Shown piece by piece: positions 38,709 to 46,751 of a DNA stretch of 56,807 nucleotides (its first letter is position 1; every line of letters starts with the position of its first letter). The translations under genes were made by a program, and so were the position numbers. The notes under the pieces are model-generated. The model saw only the letters and a program-made list of their open reading frames with translations. It had not been told where the DNA came from and searched no databases. Source of the DNA: Actinomycetes bacterium (GTDB taxonomy: Bacteria > Actinomycetota > Acidimicrobiia > Acidimicrobiales > JAKAOS01); assembly GCA_021791675.1 (NCBI GenBank), contig JAJYWE010000011.1, positions 1 through 56,807 on the forward strand, read 5' to 3'.

Positions 38709-40396
38709 GCAGGCGGCTTCGCAAGATCTCCCCACCGTTCGTGGTGGCACCACCATCGGGCGTTCGCGTCCGCACCAGGCTTCGGATGAGCGACACCGAC
38801 GGCGAGGTGCTCGTGGCACTGGGAACCTACCTCGGCTCCCTTGCATCCAAGGACCTGGCCGAGCGTTGCCGCCAGGGCAGGCTCGATACCAAGGGGAAGG
38901 CCGACTCCCGTCGTGAGCGCAAGCGCTCGCTCACGGCTGCGAGCTCGTCCCGCTGGGCAGGGGCGATCACCCGGACCAGCGAGGACGCCTTCGAGCTCGC
39001 CATGCGCAACCTCGTCGCCGAGCGCCGGAGTCTCCAGGCCCGCATCATCCAGATTCGCCGTCGGCTCTCGGTCCCGGCTGGAGGACGCCGTGGGCGCGCC
39101 CGTGGCTATGCCACCCAGGCCGAGCGGTTCCAGAAGCAGCGTCGCTTGCAGGTGCTCGAACATCGCCTGGCCGAGGCCGAGGCCCGTTTCGACGCAGGGC
39201 GAGTGTCGATCTGCCGTGGCGGCAAAGCCCTGGCCAAAGCCCGCCGCCACCACCTGGACGCAGCTGAGCTGACCGTGGATACGTGGCGGGAGCGCTGGCG
39301 GGCGAAGCGGCTGTTCCTCACCGCGGACGGGGAGAAGGACCAGCGCCTCGGCAACCTCACGATCCGCTGGCACCCAGATGGGCACTGGGTGGAGATCGCC
39401 CTCCCACAGGGTCTCGCCCACCTCGCCAACCGGCCCCACGCCCGCTACCGGCTCTCCTGCCCGGTCGCCTTCTCCTATCGAGGGGACGAGGTGGCAGCCC
39501 AGGCCATGACCGGGGCGGTGCGCTACGACATCGCCTTCTTGCCCGAGAAGGGGCGCTGGTACCTCGATGCCTCATGGACGTACCCGGTCCAAGAGCCCCC
39601 CACCCTCGACCAGCTCCGGGAGCATGGGGTTCTGGCTGTGGACGTGAACGCGGATCACCTCGCAGCGATGGTGCTCGACCCCTCGGGGAACCCGGTCGGC
39701 CGACCGCTCAGGTTCCCGCTCTCGCTTGCTGGTCTTCCCGCTACCACCCGTGACGGACATCTGCGCCAGGCGATCTCGGATCTACTTGGTATCGCAACGG
39801 CCGACGGCTGTCGGGCCATCGTGATCGAGGACCTGGACTTCGCCGAGGCCAGAGAGGTAGGCCGAGAGCGTGCGGGGAACCGTCCTTCGCGTGGCAAGAG
39901 AGGGCGCGGCTTCCGTCGCCTGGTCGCCGGCATCCCGACGGCCACGTTCCGCCAACTGCTCGTCCAGATGGCAACCAACGCCGGGCTCGTCGTCATCGGG
40001 GTCGACCCGGCCTACACGAGTGAATGGGGCGCTGAGCACTGGCTTCGCTCCCTTCAGGAGATCTCCGTCGATGCCACGGGCCACCATGCGGCGGCCCTTG
40101 CCATCGGGAGACGCGGGCTCGGACAGCGAGCACGGCAACGGACGAGGTGTGACTCGACCCCAGCAGCGCATGGGGAAGAGAGAGCTACCCGCCCGGTCGT
40201 GCGGTCCAGGGGTGCCGGGCAACCGGCAGTCCTGTCCGAGCAGCGAATCAGGGAAACTGGGACCCGAGGGGCCAGAGGGCAGCCACACCTGCGGCAGAAG
40301 ACCCGAAGGGCTGAACGGCGTTTCCCGGTGGACCAGGTGGCCCAAGACCGTTCGGGGCCACCCGCAAGGTGGGACTTAGTTCCGCTGAGTGTCTAG
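38705..40396 (+). CDS. tnpB: TnpB family RNA-guided nuclease-like protein (IS607 accessory protein)
   Basis: RuvC-I VLAVDVNADHLA, RuvC-II AIVIEDLDF, VDPAYTSEWGAEHW, RuvC-III region GHHAAALAIGRRGLG; GTGA overlap with tnpA. Confidence 0.9.
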   Translation: MSRRLRKISPPFVVAPPSGVRVRTRLRMSDTDGEVLVALGTYLGSLASKDLAERCRQGRLDTKGKADSRRERKRSLTAASSSRWAGAITRTSEDAFELAMRNLVAERRSLQARIIQIRRRLSVPAGGRRGRARGYATQAERFQKQRRLQVLEHRLAEAEARFDAGRVSICRGGKALAKARRHHLDAAELTVDTWRERWRAKRLFLTADGEKDQRLGNLTIRWHPDGHWVEIALPQGLAHLANRPHARYRLSCPVAFSYRGDEVAAQAMTGAVRYDIAFLPEKGRWYLDASWTYPVQEPPTLDQLREHGVLAVDVNADHLAAMVLDPSGNPVGRPLRFPLSLAGLPATTRDGHLRQAISDLLGIATADGCRAIVIEDLDFAEAREVGRERAGNRPSRGKRGRGFRRLVAGIPTATFRQLLVQMATNAGLVVIGVDPAYTSEWGAEHWLRSLQEISVDATGHHAAALAIGRRGLGQRARQRTRCDSTPAAHGEERATRPVVRSRGAGQPAVLSEQRIRETGTRGARGQPHLRQKTRRAERRFPVDQVAQDRSGPPARWDLVPLSV

Positions 40397-40402
40397 GAAC
40401 GG
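40200..40402 (+). ncRNA. Candidate omegaRNA scaffold at the element right end, nested in tnpB 3' coding region
   Basis: Multiple perfect hairpins: TGCCGG-GCAA-CCGGCA (40213-40228), GGTGGCCC/GGGCCACC (40336-40362), CCACC-CGCAA-GGTGG (40358-40372), GTTCC/GGAAC (40379-40400) ending 2 nt before the insertion junction. Confidence 0.5.
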
Positions 40403-40735
40403 TCGGTACATGAGGACCTGGAACTGGCTGATGTTGGCGTAGCTCGAGTGCTGCGCGCTGATGAGGGGGAAGATGTAGTTGGGCGGCGTCGAGGGGCCCT
40501 CTGCGAAGGTGACCGTCCCGCCGGCAATCGGCGCGCCGGTGGCTGTCGAGGAGCCGGTCGTCGACGTCGCCGACGAGGAGGACTTCGCGGACGGGTGGGA
40601 GCTGCCGCAGGCCGCGAGCAGCAGCGCGGCGGCGGCGAGGCCGGCGGCGGCGCGACGTGCGCCGTGGCTCGGGCGGGAGCTCGGGGAGGGGCTCGGGCGG
40701 GAGCTCGGGGAGTCGGGGGAGGTGGTTGCGGTCAT
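40403..40735 (-). pseudogene. 5' part of IS-disrupted ABC substrate-binding lipoprotein (signal peptide + N-terminus)
   Basis: MTATTSPDS...AAAGLAAAALLLAACGSSHPSAKSS...GGTVTFAEGPSTPPNYIFPLISAQHSSYANISQFQVLMYRP, then reads into the IS (FLDTQRN-stop at 40376). Confidence 0.92.
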
Positions 40736-41544
40736 GGAGCCGGGGCCTTTCGGTGCTGGTCGAGGAAACGGAGCAGTGCGGTGTTGAAGTCGTCGGGGTG
40801 CTCCCAGAGGCAGGCGTGACCGCCCCGGGTCGTCGCCCACTGGGCGTTCGGGACGAGGTCGAAGAGCTGCCTCGAGAGCGAGACGGGGATCAGGATGTCC
40901 TGCTCCCCGGCGAGGACGAGGGTGGGCACGGCGAGGGCGCCGATGCGTCCGGTGGTGTCGTGGGTCTGGATGGCGGAGAGCTGCGCCAGGTAGGCGTGCA
41001 CCGGTTGGTCGATCATCGACAGGGCGACGTCCATCTCCCCCGCCTCGTCGGGCCGCTCGGCGAAGAACGCAGGGGTGAAGGCCCAGAGGGCCACGTCGGC
41101 CATGACCACGGAGAGCCCCGTGAAGCGCGCGAGCTGCTCCCAGAGCGCGAACCTCCGCCCGCAGAACGGCCCCGGTGCGGCGTAGGTGCAGGCGAGGGTG
41201 ACGCTCGAGAGCCGCTCTGGGTGCGCGAGCGCGTACTCCTGGGCGATCATCCCACCCATGGACACACCCACGAGGTGGAAGCGCTCGACCCCGAGCGCGT
41301 CGACGAGGCCGTGGAGGTCCTCCGCGAGGAGGCCGGTCGTGTAGGGTCCCGCTGGTTTCGCGCTGTGGCCGACGCCCCGGTTGTCGTAGCGGAGGACCTC
41401 GTACCCCGCCTCGACCAGCGCCGGGACCTGGAGGTCGTAGGTCACGAGGTCGTCGGCGAGCCCGTTGACGAGCACGACGAGCTCGTCGCCCCCACCATCC
41501 CGCCGGTAGTTGATCTCGATCCCGTTCGTCGTCGTCGTGGTCAT
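40732..41544 (-). CDS. Alpha/beta hydrolase (3-oxoadipate enol-lactonase-like)
   Basis: LVNGLADDL, RYDNRGVGHSAKP, LVGVSMGGMIAQEYAL, AGEQDILIP, GGHACLWEHPDDFN. Confidence 0.87.
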   Translation of the reverse strand: MTTTTTNGIEINYRRDGGGDELVVLVNGLADDLVTYDLQVPALVEAGYEVLRYDNRGVGHSAKPAGPYTTGLLAEDLHGLVDALGVERFHLVGVSMGGMIAQEYALAHPERLSSVTLACTYAAPGPFCGRRFALWEQLARFTGLSVVMADVALWAFTPAFFAERPDEAGEMDVALSMIDQPVHAYLAQLSAIQTHDTTGRIGALAVPTLVLAGEQDILIPVSLSRQLFDLVPNAQWATTRGGHACLWEHPDDFNTALLRFLDQHRKAPAP

Positions 41545-42341
41545 GCACTCGCCTCCCCAATCGGGCCCGGCCGTTCCCGGGCGTCGTTCGCCGTGCCCGA
41601 GAGCACCCGGTCGATCAGCTCGTCGTTCAGTGAGAAGTGCTCCTGCGCGAGCAGGGCCGCCCGCGCTGTGTCGCCTTCGGCGATCGCCTCTGCGAGCGCC
41701 GGGTGTTGGTGCTCGGCTCGCTGGCGCAGCTCCGCGCTGAACGGCTCGGTGCCGAGCCCGAAGGTGACCTCGGCACGGAGCTGGAGGCTGAGCTGCTGCC
41801 AGAAGGGGTTGTGCGTGGCGGCGGCGATCGCCTCGTGGAGTGCGGCGTCCGCCGCCCGTGACGCCGCACGGTCGGAGTCGGCGTCGACGTAGCGCTGCGC
41901 CGTGGCGAGGATCGCCTCGCGCTCGGACGGGGTGGCCCGCTCGGCGGCGAGGCGGGCGATCTCGGCCTCGGCGCTCGAGCGGAAGTCCAGCAGGCTGCGC
42001 AGCCGGTCCCAGTTGGGCAGGAGCGTCCGCCGGATGATCGCCGCGAACTCCGGGTCGCACTCGCCGGTCACGAACGTGCCCCCGTTGCGGCCGCGACGGA
42101 CCCGGACGTAGCCGGTCGCAGCGAGCTTCGCGATGGCCTCACGCACGCTCGTGCGGCTGACCCTGAGCGACGCGGCGAGCTCGCGTTCGGGGGGGAGGCG
42201 CTGGCCCCGTACGAACTGGCCGAGCGCGATGGCCGTGACGAGGCGCTCGGCGATCAGCTCGCCGGAGTTGCGGGCCTCGAGCGGCTCGAGGAGGCTCCCG
42301 GACCAGACGGCGAGCGACTCCAGCCGCTGCCCGGGGCTCAT
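41541..42341 (-). CDS. GntR/FadR family transcriptional regulator
   Basis: IALGQFVRGQRLPPERELAASLRVSRTSVREAIAKLAATGYVRVRRGRNGGTFV with C-terminal helical FCD-type domain. Confidence 0.92.
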   Translation of the reverse strand: MSPGQRLESLAVWSGSLLEPLEARNSGELIAERLVTAIALGQFVRGQRLPPERELAASLRVSRTSVREAIAKLAATGYVRVRRGRNGGTFVTGECDPEFAAIIRRTLLPNWDRLRSLLDFRSSAEAEIARLAAERATPSEREAILATAQRYVDADSDRAASRAADAALHEAIAAATHNPFWQQLSLQLRAEVTFGLGTEPFSAELRQRAEHQHPALAEAIAEGDTARAALLAQEHFSLNDELIDRVLSGTANDARERPGPIGEASA

Positions 42342-43705
42342 CGCGACCCTCCGAGCCCGCCGCGGGGCTCCGCCCGCCCACCCCGCTGGGCCGACTCCCC
42401 GGGCTCCGCCCACCAACCGGGCTGTTCCCGCCACCCGGGTTGGCCGACCCCGGCCGCGAGCAGCCGGGCGAGGGTCTTCGCCCCCCGGACGATGCTCGAG
42501 AGCTCGACCGCCTCGTCGACCCCGTGGATGTCGCGCACCACGGGCCCGTAGCAGAGGGCGGAGACGCCGGGCTCGGTCAGGTAGAGCCGGGCATCGGTCG
42601 TCGAGCCGAGTCCGAAGCGACGCGGCTCCGTGCCGTGTGCCGAGCGGTGCGCGCCGGCGAGCGCGAGGGCGAGGGGGTCGTCGCCGGCCAACGCGTAGCC
42701 CTCGGCCCGGAACCCGCTCGGCCGCACCGAGAGCGAGAGCCCGTCGTCCACACCGACCTCGGCGCCGGCGAGCGCCTCCTCGACGGCCTCGAGCGCCTGC
42801 TCCGGCGTCCAGCCCCGTGGGAAGCCGACCCGCACCCCGAGGGTGGCCTCGGTCGCGACGCTCGAGCGCCACGCGCCCGCTCGAAGCGTGCCGACGTTCA
42901 CGTTGTAGGGGGAGGCGACCCCGTCGAGCGCGGGGTCGGGATGGTCCTTCCCGAGGCGGACGGAGAGCTCGTCCAGCGCCTGGACGAGGCGCGGCAGGGC
43001 CGCGAGCGGGGTCGCGAGCTCGGAGGCGTCGCTCGCGTGCCCGCCCCGCCCCGAGAGCTCGAGGTCCACCCAGAGCACGCCAACGCCGGCGAGGAGGAGC
43101 CCGAGGTCGGTCGGCTCGGGTAGGAGCACGGTGTCGGCGAGGATGCCCTGGCGGATGCTCGAGAGCGTCCCGTTGCCGGTGCACTCCTCCTCGATCACCC
43201 CGACGACGGTGAGGGCGCGCTCGCCGGCGAGTGCCGGAGCGGCCCGGGAGAGCGCTCCCACCGCGAGCGTCACCATCGCGAAACCAGCCTTCATGTCCCC
43301 AGCCCCGCGCCCGACCATCCAGCCGTCGACGACGGTGGGACGGAACGGCGGGCTCGACCACGGCCCGTCCTCCACCGGGACGACGTCGACGTGGCCGTTG
43401 ACGAGGAGCCCCTCGCCCTCGCCGCGCCGCGCGAGCAGGTTCCCCCGACCGTCGTAGGCGAGGAGAGGGATCCCTCCTCGGGGGTCGTCGACGACGCCGG
43501 GATCGACAGGGAGGCGAGAGACGTCGAAGCCGAGTCGCGCCAGCTCCTCGCCGAGGACGTCCTCGGCCGTGGCCTCGTTGCCGAGGGTGCTGTTGGCGGC
43601 GACGAGGCCCGCGAGGAACGCGATGGCCCGGTCCGCCCCGCGGTCGACCTCCTCGTCCAGGTCCGCCAGGAGTGCCGGTGGCAAGAGTTCCCTTTGGTCT
43701 GTCAT
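42338..43705 (-). CDS. M20 family metallopeptidase (ArgE/DapE/ACY1-like)
   Basis: LLVNGHVDVVPVEDGPWSSPPF, GRGAGDMKAGFAM, IEEECTGNGTL, GRGGHASD. Confidence 0.92.
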   Translation of the reverse strand: MTDQRELLPPALLADLDEEVDRGADRAIAFLAGLVAANSTLGNEATAEDVLGEELARLGFDVSRLPVDPGVVDDPRGGIPLLAYDGRGNLLARRGEGEGLLVNGHVDVVPVEDGPWSSPPFRPTVVDGWMVGRGAGDMKAGFAMVTLAVGALSRAAPALAGERALTVVGVIEEECTGNGTLSSIRQGILADTVLLPEPTDLGLLLAGVGVLWVDLELSGRGGHASDASELATPLAALPRLVQALDELSVRLGKDHPDPALDGVASPYNVNVGTLRAGAWRSSVATEATLGVRVGFPRGWTPEQALEAVEEALAGAEVGVDDGLSLSVRPSGFRAEGYALAGDDPLALALAGAHRSAHGTEPRRFGLGSTTDARLYLTEPGVSALCYGPVVRDIHGVDEAVELSSIVRGAKTLARLLAAGVGQPGWREQPGWWAEPGESAQRGGRAEPRGGLGGSR

Positions 43706-43719
43706 TTAGACCTTTCTAA
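43706..43719. promoter_or_regulatory. Candidate GntR/FadR operator: perfect inverted repeat TTAGA-N4-TCTAA
   Basis: Directly abuts the M20 peptidase start codon; operon encodes a FadR-type regulator. Confidence 0.5.
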
Positions 43720-43782
43720 CACGCCCTCGCCCTCCGGTCAACGTCTGGCTCCCCGGGCGAGAGGTGCCCACCACCGACGCCG

Positions 43783-43826
43783 GCAGGGGCGGCGCAGGGG
43801 CGGCGCAGGGGCGGCGCAGGGGTGGC
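43783..43826. repeat. 11-bp tandem repeat (GCAGGGGCGGC)x4
   Basis: Three identical units and one with a single C to T change, in the divergent intergenic region. Confidence 0.9.
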
Positions 43827-43871
43827 GCCGACCGGTAAGACTGGAGCCGTGCGCGTGAGGAGGAGGGGCTG

Positions 43872-44684
43872 ATGTACCTCCCGAAGCACTTCCTGGCCGA
43901 GGAGGGGCCGACCCGCGCCCTCCTCGAGCGCATGGGTGCAGCGGACCTGGTGACGGTGACGGAGTCCGGGCCGCTCGCCACGTTCCTCCCATTGCTCTAC
44001 GACCCCGCTCCCGTCGAGGCTGGCGCCGCCGCGCCCGCGCCCACCCCTGCCGGCGCGCCCGCCCCTGTCAGCGCGCCCGTCCCTGCGGGCGCTCCCACCC
44101 CTGCGGGCGCGCTCAGCCCTGCCGGTTCCACTGCCCCGGGCGGTGCTCCCACCCCCGGCGGTGCCCCGGCTGCCGCCCCGGCATCGGTCGCCGAGCCCGC
44201 CCCGATCCAAGGCTCGCTCGTCGGCCACGTCGCCCGGGCCAATCCCCAGTGGTCCACGCCCGCGATCGGCGAGGCGATGGTGATCGTCCACGGGCCAGAC
44301 GCCTACGTCTCACCCTCGTGGTACCCGTCGAAGGCGGAGCACGGGCGGGTCGTGCCGACGTGGAACTACACCACGATCCACGTCTACGGCCGCCTGGTCG
44401 TCCACGACGACCCGACCTGGGTGGAGGCGCTGGTGCGCCGCCTCACCGCACGCCACGAGGCGAGCCGTCCCCGGCCGTGGTCGGTCGACGACGCGCCGGA
44501 GCCCTACGTCGCCGGTCAGGTCCGAGCGATCGTCGGGGTCGAGGTGGTGATCACCCGCGTCGAGGCCAAGGCCAAGTGGAGCCAGAACCGGCCAGCCGCG
44601 GACATCGCCGGTGTGGAGCAGGGTCTCGTCGATGCCGGACGCCTCGACGCGCTCGACGCGCTCCGCGTTGCCCGGGCTCCCTGA
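43872..44684 (+). CDS. PaiB-like FMN-binding negative transcriptional regulator family protein with Pro/Ala-rich insert
   Basis: MYLPKHFLAEEG, GSLVGHVARANPQWS, YVSPSWYPSKAEHGRVVPTWNYTTIHVYGR, KAKWSQNRPAADIAGV. Confidence 0.9.
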   Translation: MYLPKHFLAEEGPTRALLERMGAADLVTVTESGPLATFLPLLYDPAPVEAGAAAPAPTPAGAPAPVSAPVPAGAPTPAGALSPAGSTAPGGAPTPGGAPAAAPASVAEPAPIQGSLVGHVARANPQWSTPAIGEAMVIVHGPDAYVSPSWYPSKAEHGRVVPTWNYTTIHVYGRLVVHDDPTWVEALVRRLTARHEASRPRPWSVDDAPEPYVAGQVRAIVGVEVVITRVEAKAKWSQNRPAADIAGVEQGLVDAGRLDALDALRVARAP

Positions 44685-45070
44685 TACGAACCTTCCCCGC
44701 TCTCCACCTTTCGTGTAACGCTAATAGAGAGTGCAAAGATTGACGTAATGCGGAGCGGTTGACTAGCTTCGTACGAAAGGGACGGCGACCGGGCAGTCCC
44801 GCGGGAATCCGGCGGGGGAGGTGGGGAGGGCCTCGATGGGCGAAGGGCAAGGGCGTGCACAGGACCCCGCACGGCACGGTGTGGGTGCCGTGCACATGGT
44901 CCAACACCTCCTGGTGGGGGTGGTCGAGGATCCTCCCCTGTCCCTACGGGGCCCCCTGTCCGCCTCGCAGGCATCGGTGCGGACCGCGCTGACCTTCTCG
45001 TCCGCGACGATCGGGCAGGGCGCGTCGCGCTCATCCTGCAGCGGATCGAGCCTCCGGTGAGGCCGAAGTG

Positions 45071-46051
45071 ATGCGCTCTCGCCGGACCCTTCGTCGCCTG
45101 TCGATGGCCACGGTGGTCGTCACCTACCTCCTGGTGGTGCTCGGCGATACCGTGCGCGTCACGCACTCGGGGATGGGCTGTCGCAGCTGGCCGCTGTGCA
45201 ACGGGAACATCGGGCTGATCGGCACGTATCACGCCATGCTCGAGCAGTCGCATCGCTACCTGGCAGCGGTGGTCACGGCGCTGGTGATCCTCACGTTCCT
45301 CGTCGCCCGGCGCCAGGCCCGCGCCGACCGCACGGTTCGCGCTGCGAGCGTCGTCTCCCTCGTGACGATCGCCATCCAGGTCCCGTTGGGCGCGATCACC
45401 GTGTTCGCCCACAACGCCGGCTGGACCGTGGCGATGCACCTCGCGGGTGCTTGGCTCGTGGTCGCGGCCGTGACCACCACCATGATGGCCGTGCTGAAGG
45501 GCACCGGCTCGAGATCGCTACCGGCGGGTCGTGGCGTGGCGCGGGCGCTGGTCAGGCCGCTCGGCATCTCGATCGTGGCCGTGTTCCTGGTGGCGGTGGC
45601 CGGCATGCTCGTGCTCCATGACGGCGCCACGCTCTCGTGCCCATCCTGGCCCCTCTGCGCTGGCTCCATCGGATCGTTCGGCGTGCTGTTGCAGTACGCC
45701 CACCGTTTCATCGCACTGTCGGCAGGAGTGGCGCTGGTGTGGTTGACCGCGCGCACGTGGCGGCTGGAAGGAGCCACGGCACTCCAGCGCAATCTTGCGG
45801 CGGGGACGCTCGGCCTGCTGGTGGTCACAGCCGGGTTCGGGGCCGTCGTTGCCACCACCGGGGCGCCGGAGTACGCCCAGGACCTCCACCTGGCCCTTGC
45901 CAGTGGCGTCTGGTTGAGCCTTGTCGCGCTGGCGAGCGACGTCGCGCTGTCGCGATCGGCACCCGTGCCGGTCGCCGACGGGCGGCGTGATCCCCCGGTG
46001 TGCCAGGCTGGCGTGGCGGGCGAGCGGGAGCGTGTGCTCGGGGAGGCGTGA
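45071..46051 (+). CDS. ctaA: Heme A synthase (COX15/CtaA family)
   Basis: GDTVRVTHSGMGCRSWPLCNG, EQSHRYLAAV, CPSWPLCAG, QYAHRFIAL, DLHLALA; multiple TM segments. Confidence 0.88.
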   Translation: MRSRRTLRRLSMATVVVTYLLVVLGDTVRVTHSGMGCRSWPLCNGNIGLIGTYHAMLEQSHRYLAAVVTALVILTFLVARRQARADRTVRAASVVSLVTIAIQVPLGAITVFAHNAGWTVAMHLAGAWLVVAAVTTTMMAVLKGTGSRSLPAGRGVARALVRPLGISIVAVFLVAVAGMLVLHDGATLSCPSWPLCAGSIGSFGVLLQYAHRFIALSAGVALVWLTARTWRLEGATALQRNLAAGTLGLLVVTAGFGAVVATTGAPEYAQDLHLALASGVWLSLVALASDVALSRSAPVPVADGRRDPPVCQAGVAGERERVLGEA

Positions 46052-46076
46052 TTCCCCCGTGTGCCACGCTGGCGTG
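45987..46076. repeat. Imperfect 29-bp direct repeat (GTGATYCCCCCGTGTGCCAsGCTGGCGTG) at the ctaA 3' end
   Basis: Copies at 45987-46015 and 46048-46076. Confidence 0.8.
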
Positions 46077-46693
46077 AGGCAGCTGCAGGAGCGAACCAAC
46101 CCGTGATGGCGCGACCGGAGCAGGTGGACAGACATGGTCCTGTCCGGGGTGGCCTCCATCGGCCACTCTTCCGAGACGCCGGTCCGCCCCGCCTCGCGCT
46201 CCGGACGTGTGGTGCACCGTTCGTCGCGACAACCGCTCGAGGTTCCCGTGCCGACGACGCTGCCTTCGTGACGAGCCTCGACGTGTGAGCGGTCGACCGA
46301 GGATCCTCTCCGAGCCATGTCGCCCCACTCGTTCCGTCCCGCGATGCCCCGTGCCATCCCCCGCAGCTACCACACGATGCCGAGCGGGCGGTACCCGAGA
46401 GGCTCGAGCAGTGCCCAGCAGAGGAGGAGCACTCGGTCGACGAGGCCCGCGTGGCGCGCTCGGGACGGCCGTACGTCCAGCGCGGACGTCGGAGCTGTTC
46501 GCGACCCGGATCGTGCCGCCCGCGGCGACGCGCCTCGTCTCCGGCGAAGCCGACGTCCTCCAGCGGGATCTTCCTCGCCACTCCCGGGGCAGCGGGTCGC
46601 CGTCATGCAACGCGAAGGCGAGCGGTGGCGGGTCGGAGGGCGGGACCGTCCGGCGATGGGAGCCGGTCTACCGGTCGATCCCATGACGGAGCG

Positions 46694-46751
46694 GCGGTCG
46701 CGCAAGCACCCGCAACAACTCGGCGGTCGCGCGAGCACCCGCAACAACTCG
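46694..46751. repeat. 29-bp tandem duplication (GCGGTCGCGCrAGCACCCGCAACAACTCG)x2
   Basis: Two contiguous copies differing at one base. Confidence 0.85.

Larger units (their letters stand above)
37982..40402 (+). mobile_element. Complete IS607-type insertion sequence (about 2421 bp, TnpA serine recombinase + TnpB)
   Basis: Encodes tnpA and overlapping tnpB; GG present at both junctions (37980-37981 and 40401-40402); deleting 37982-40402 restores the host gene reading frame. Confidence 0.93.
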
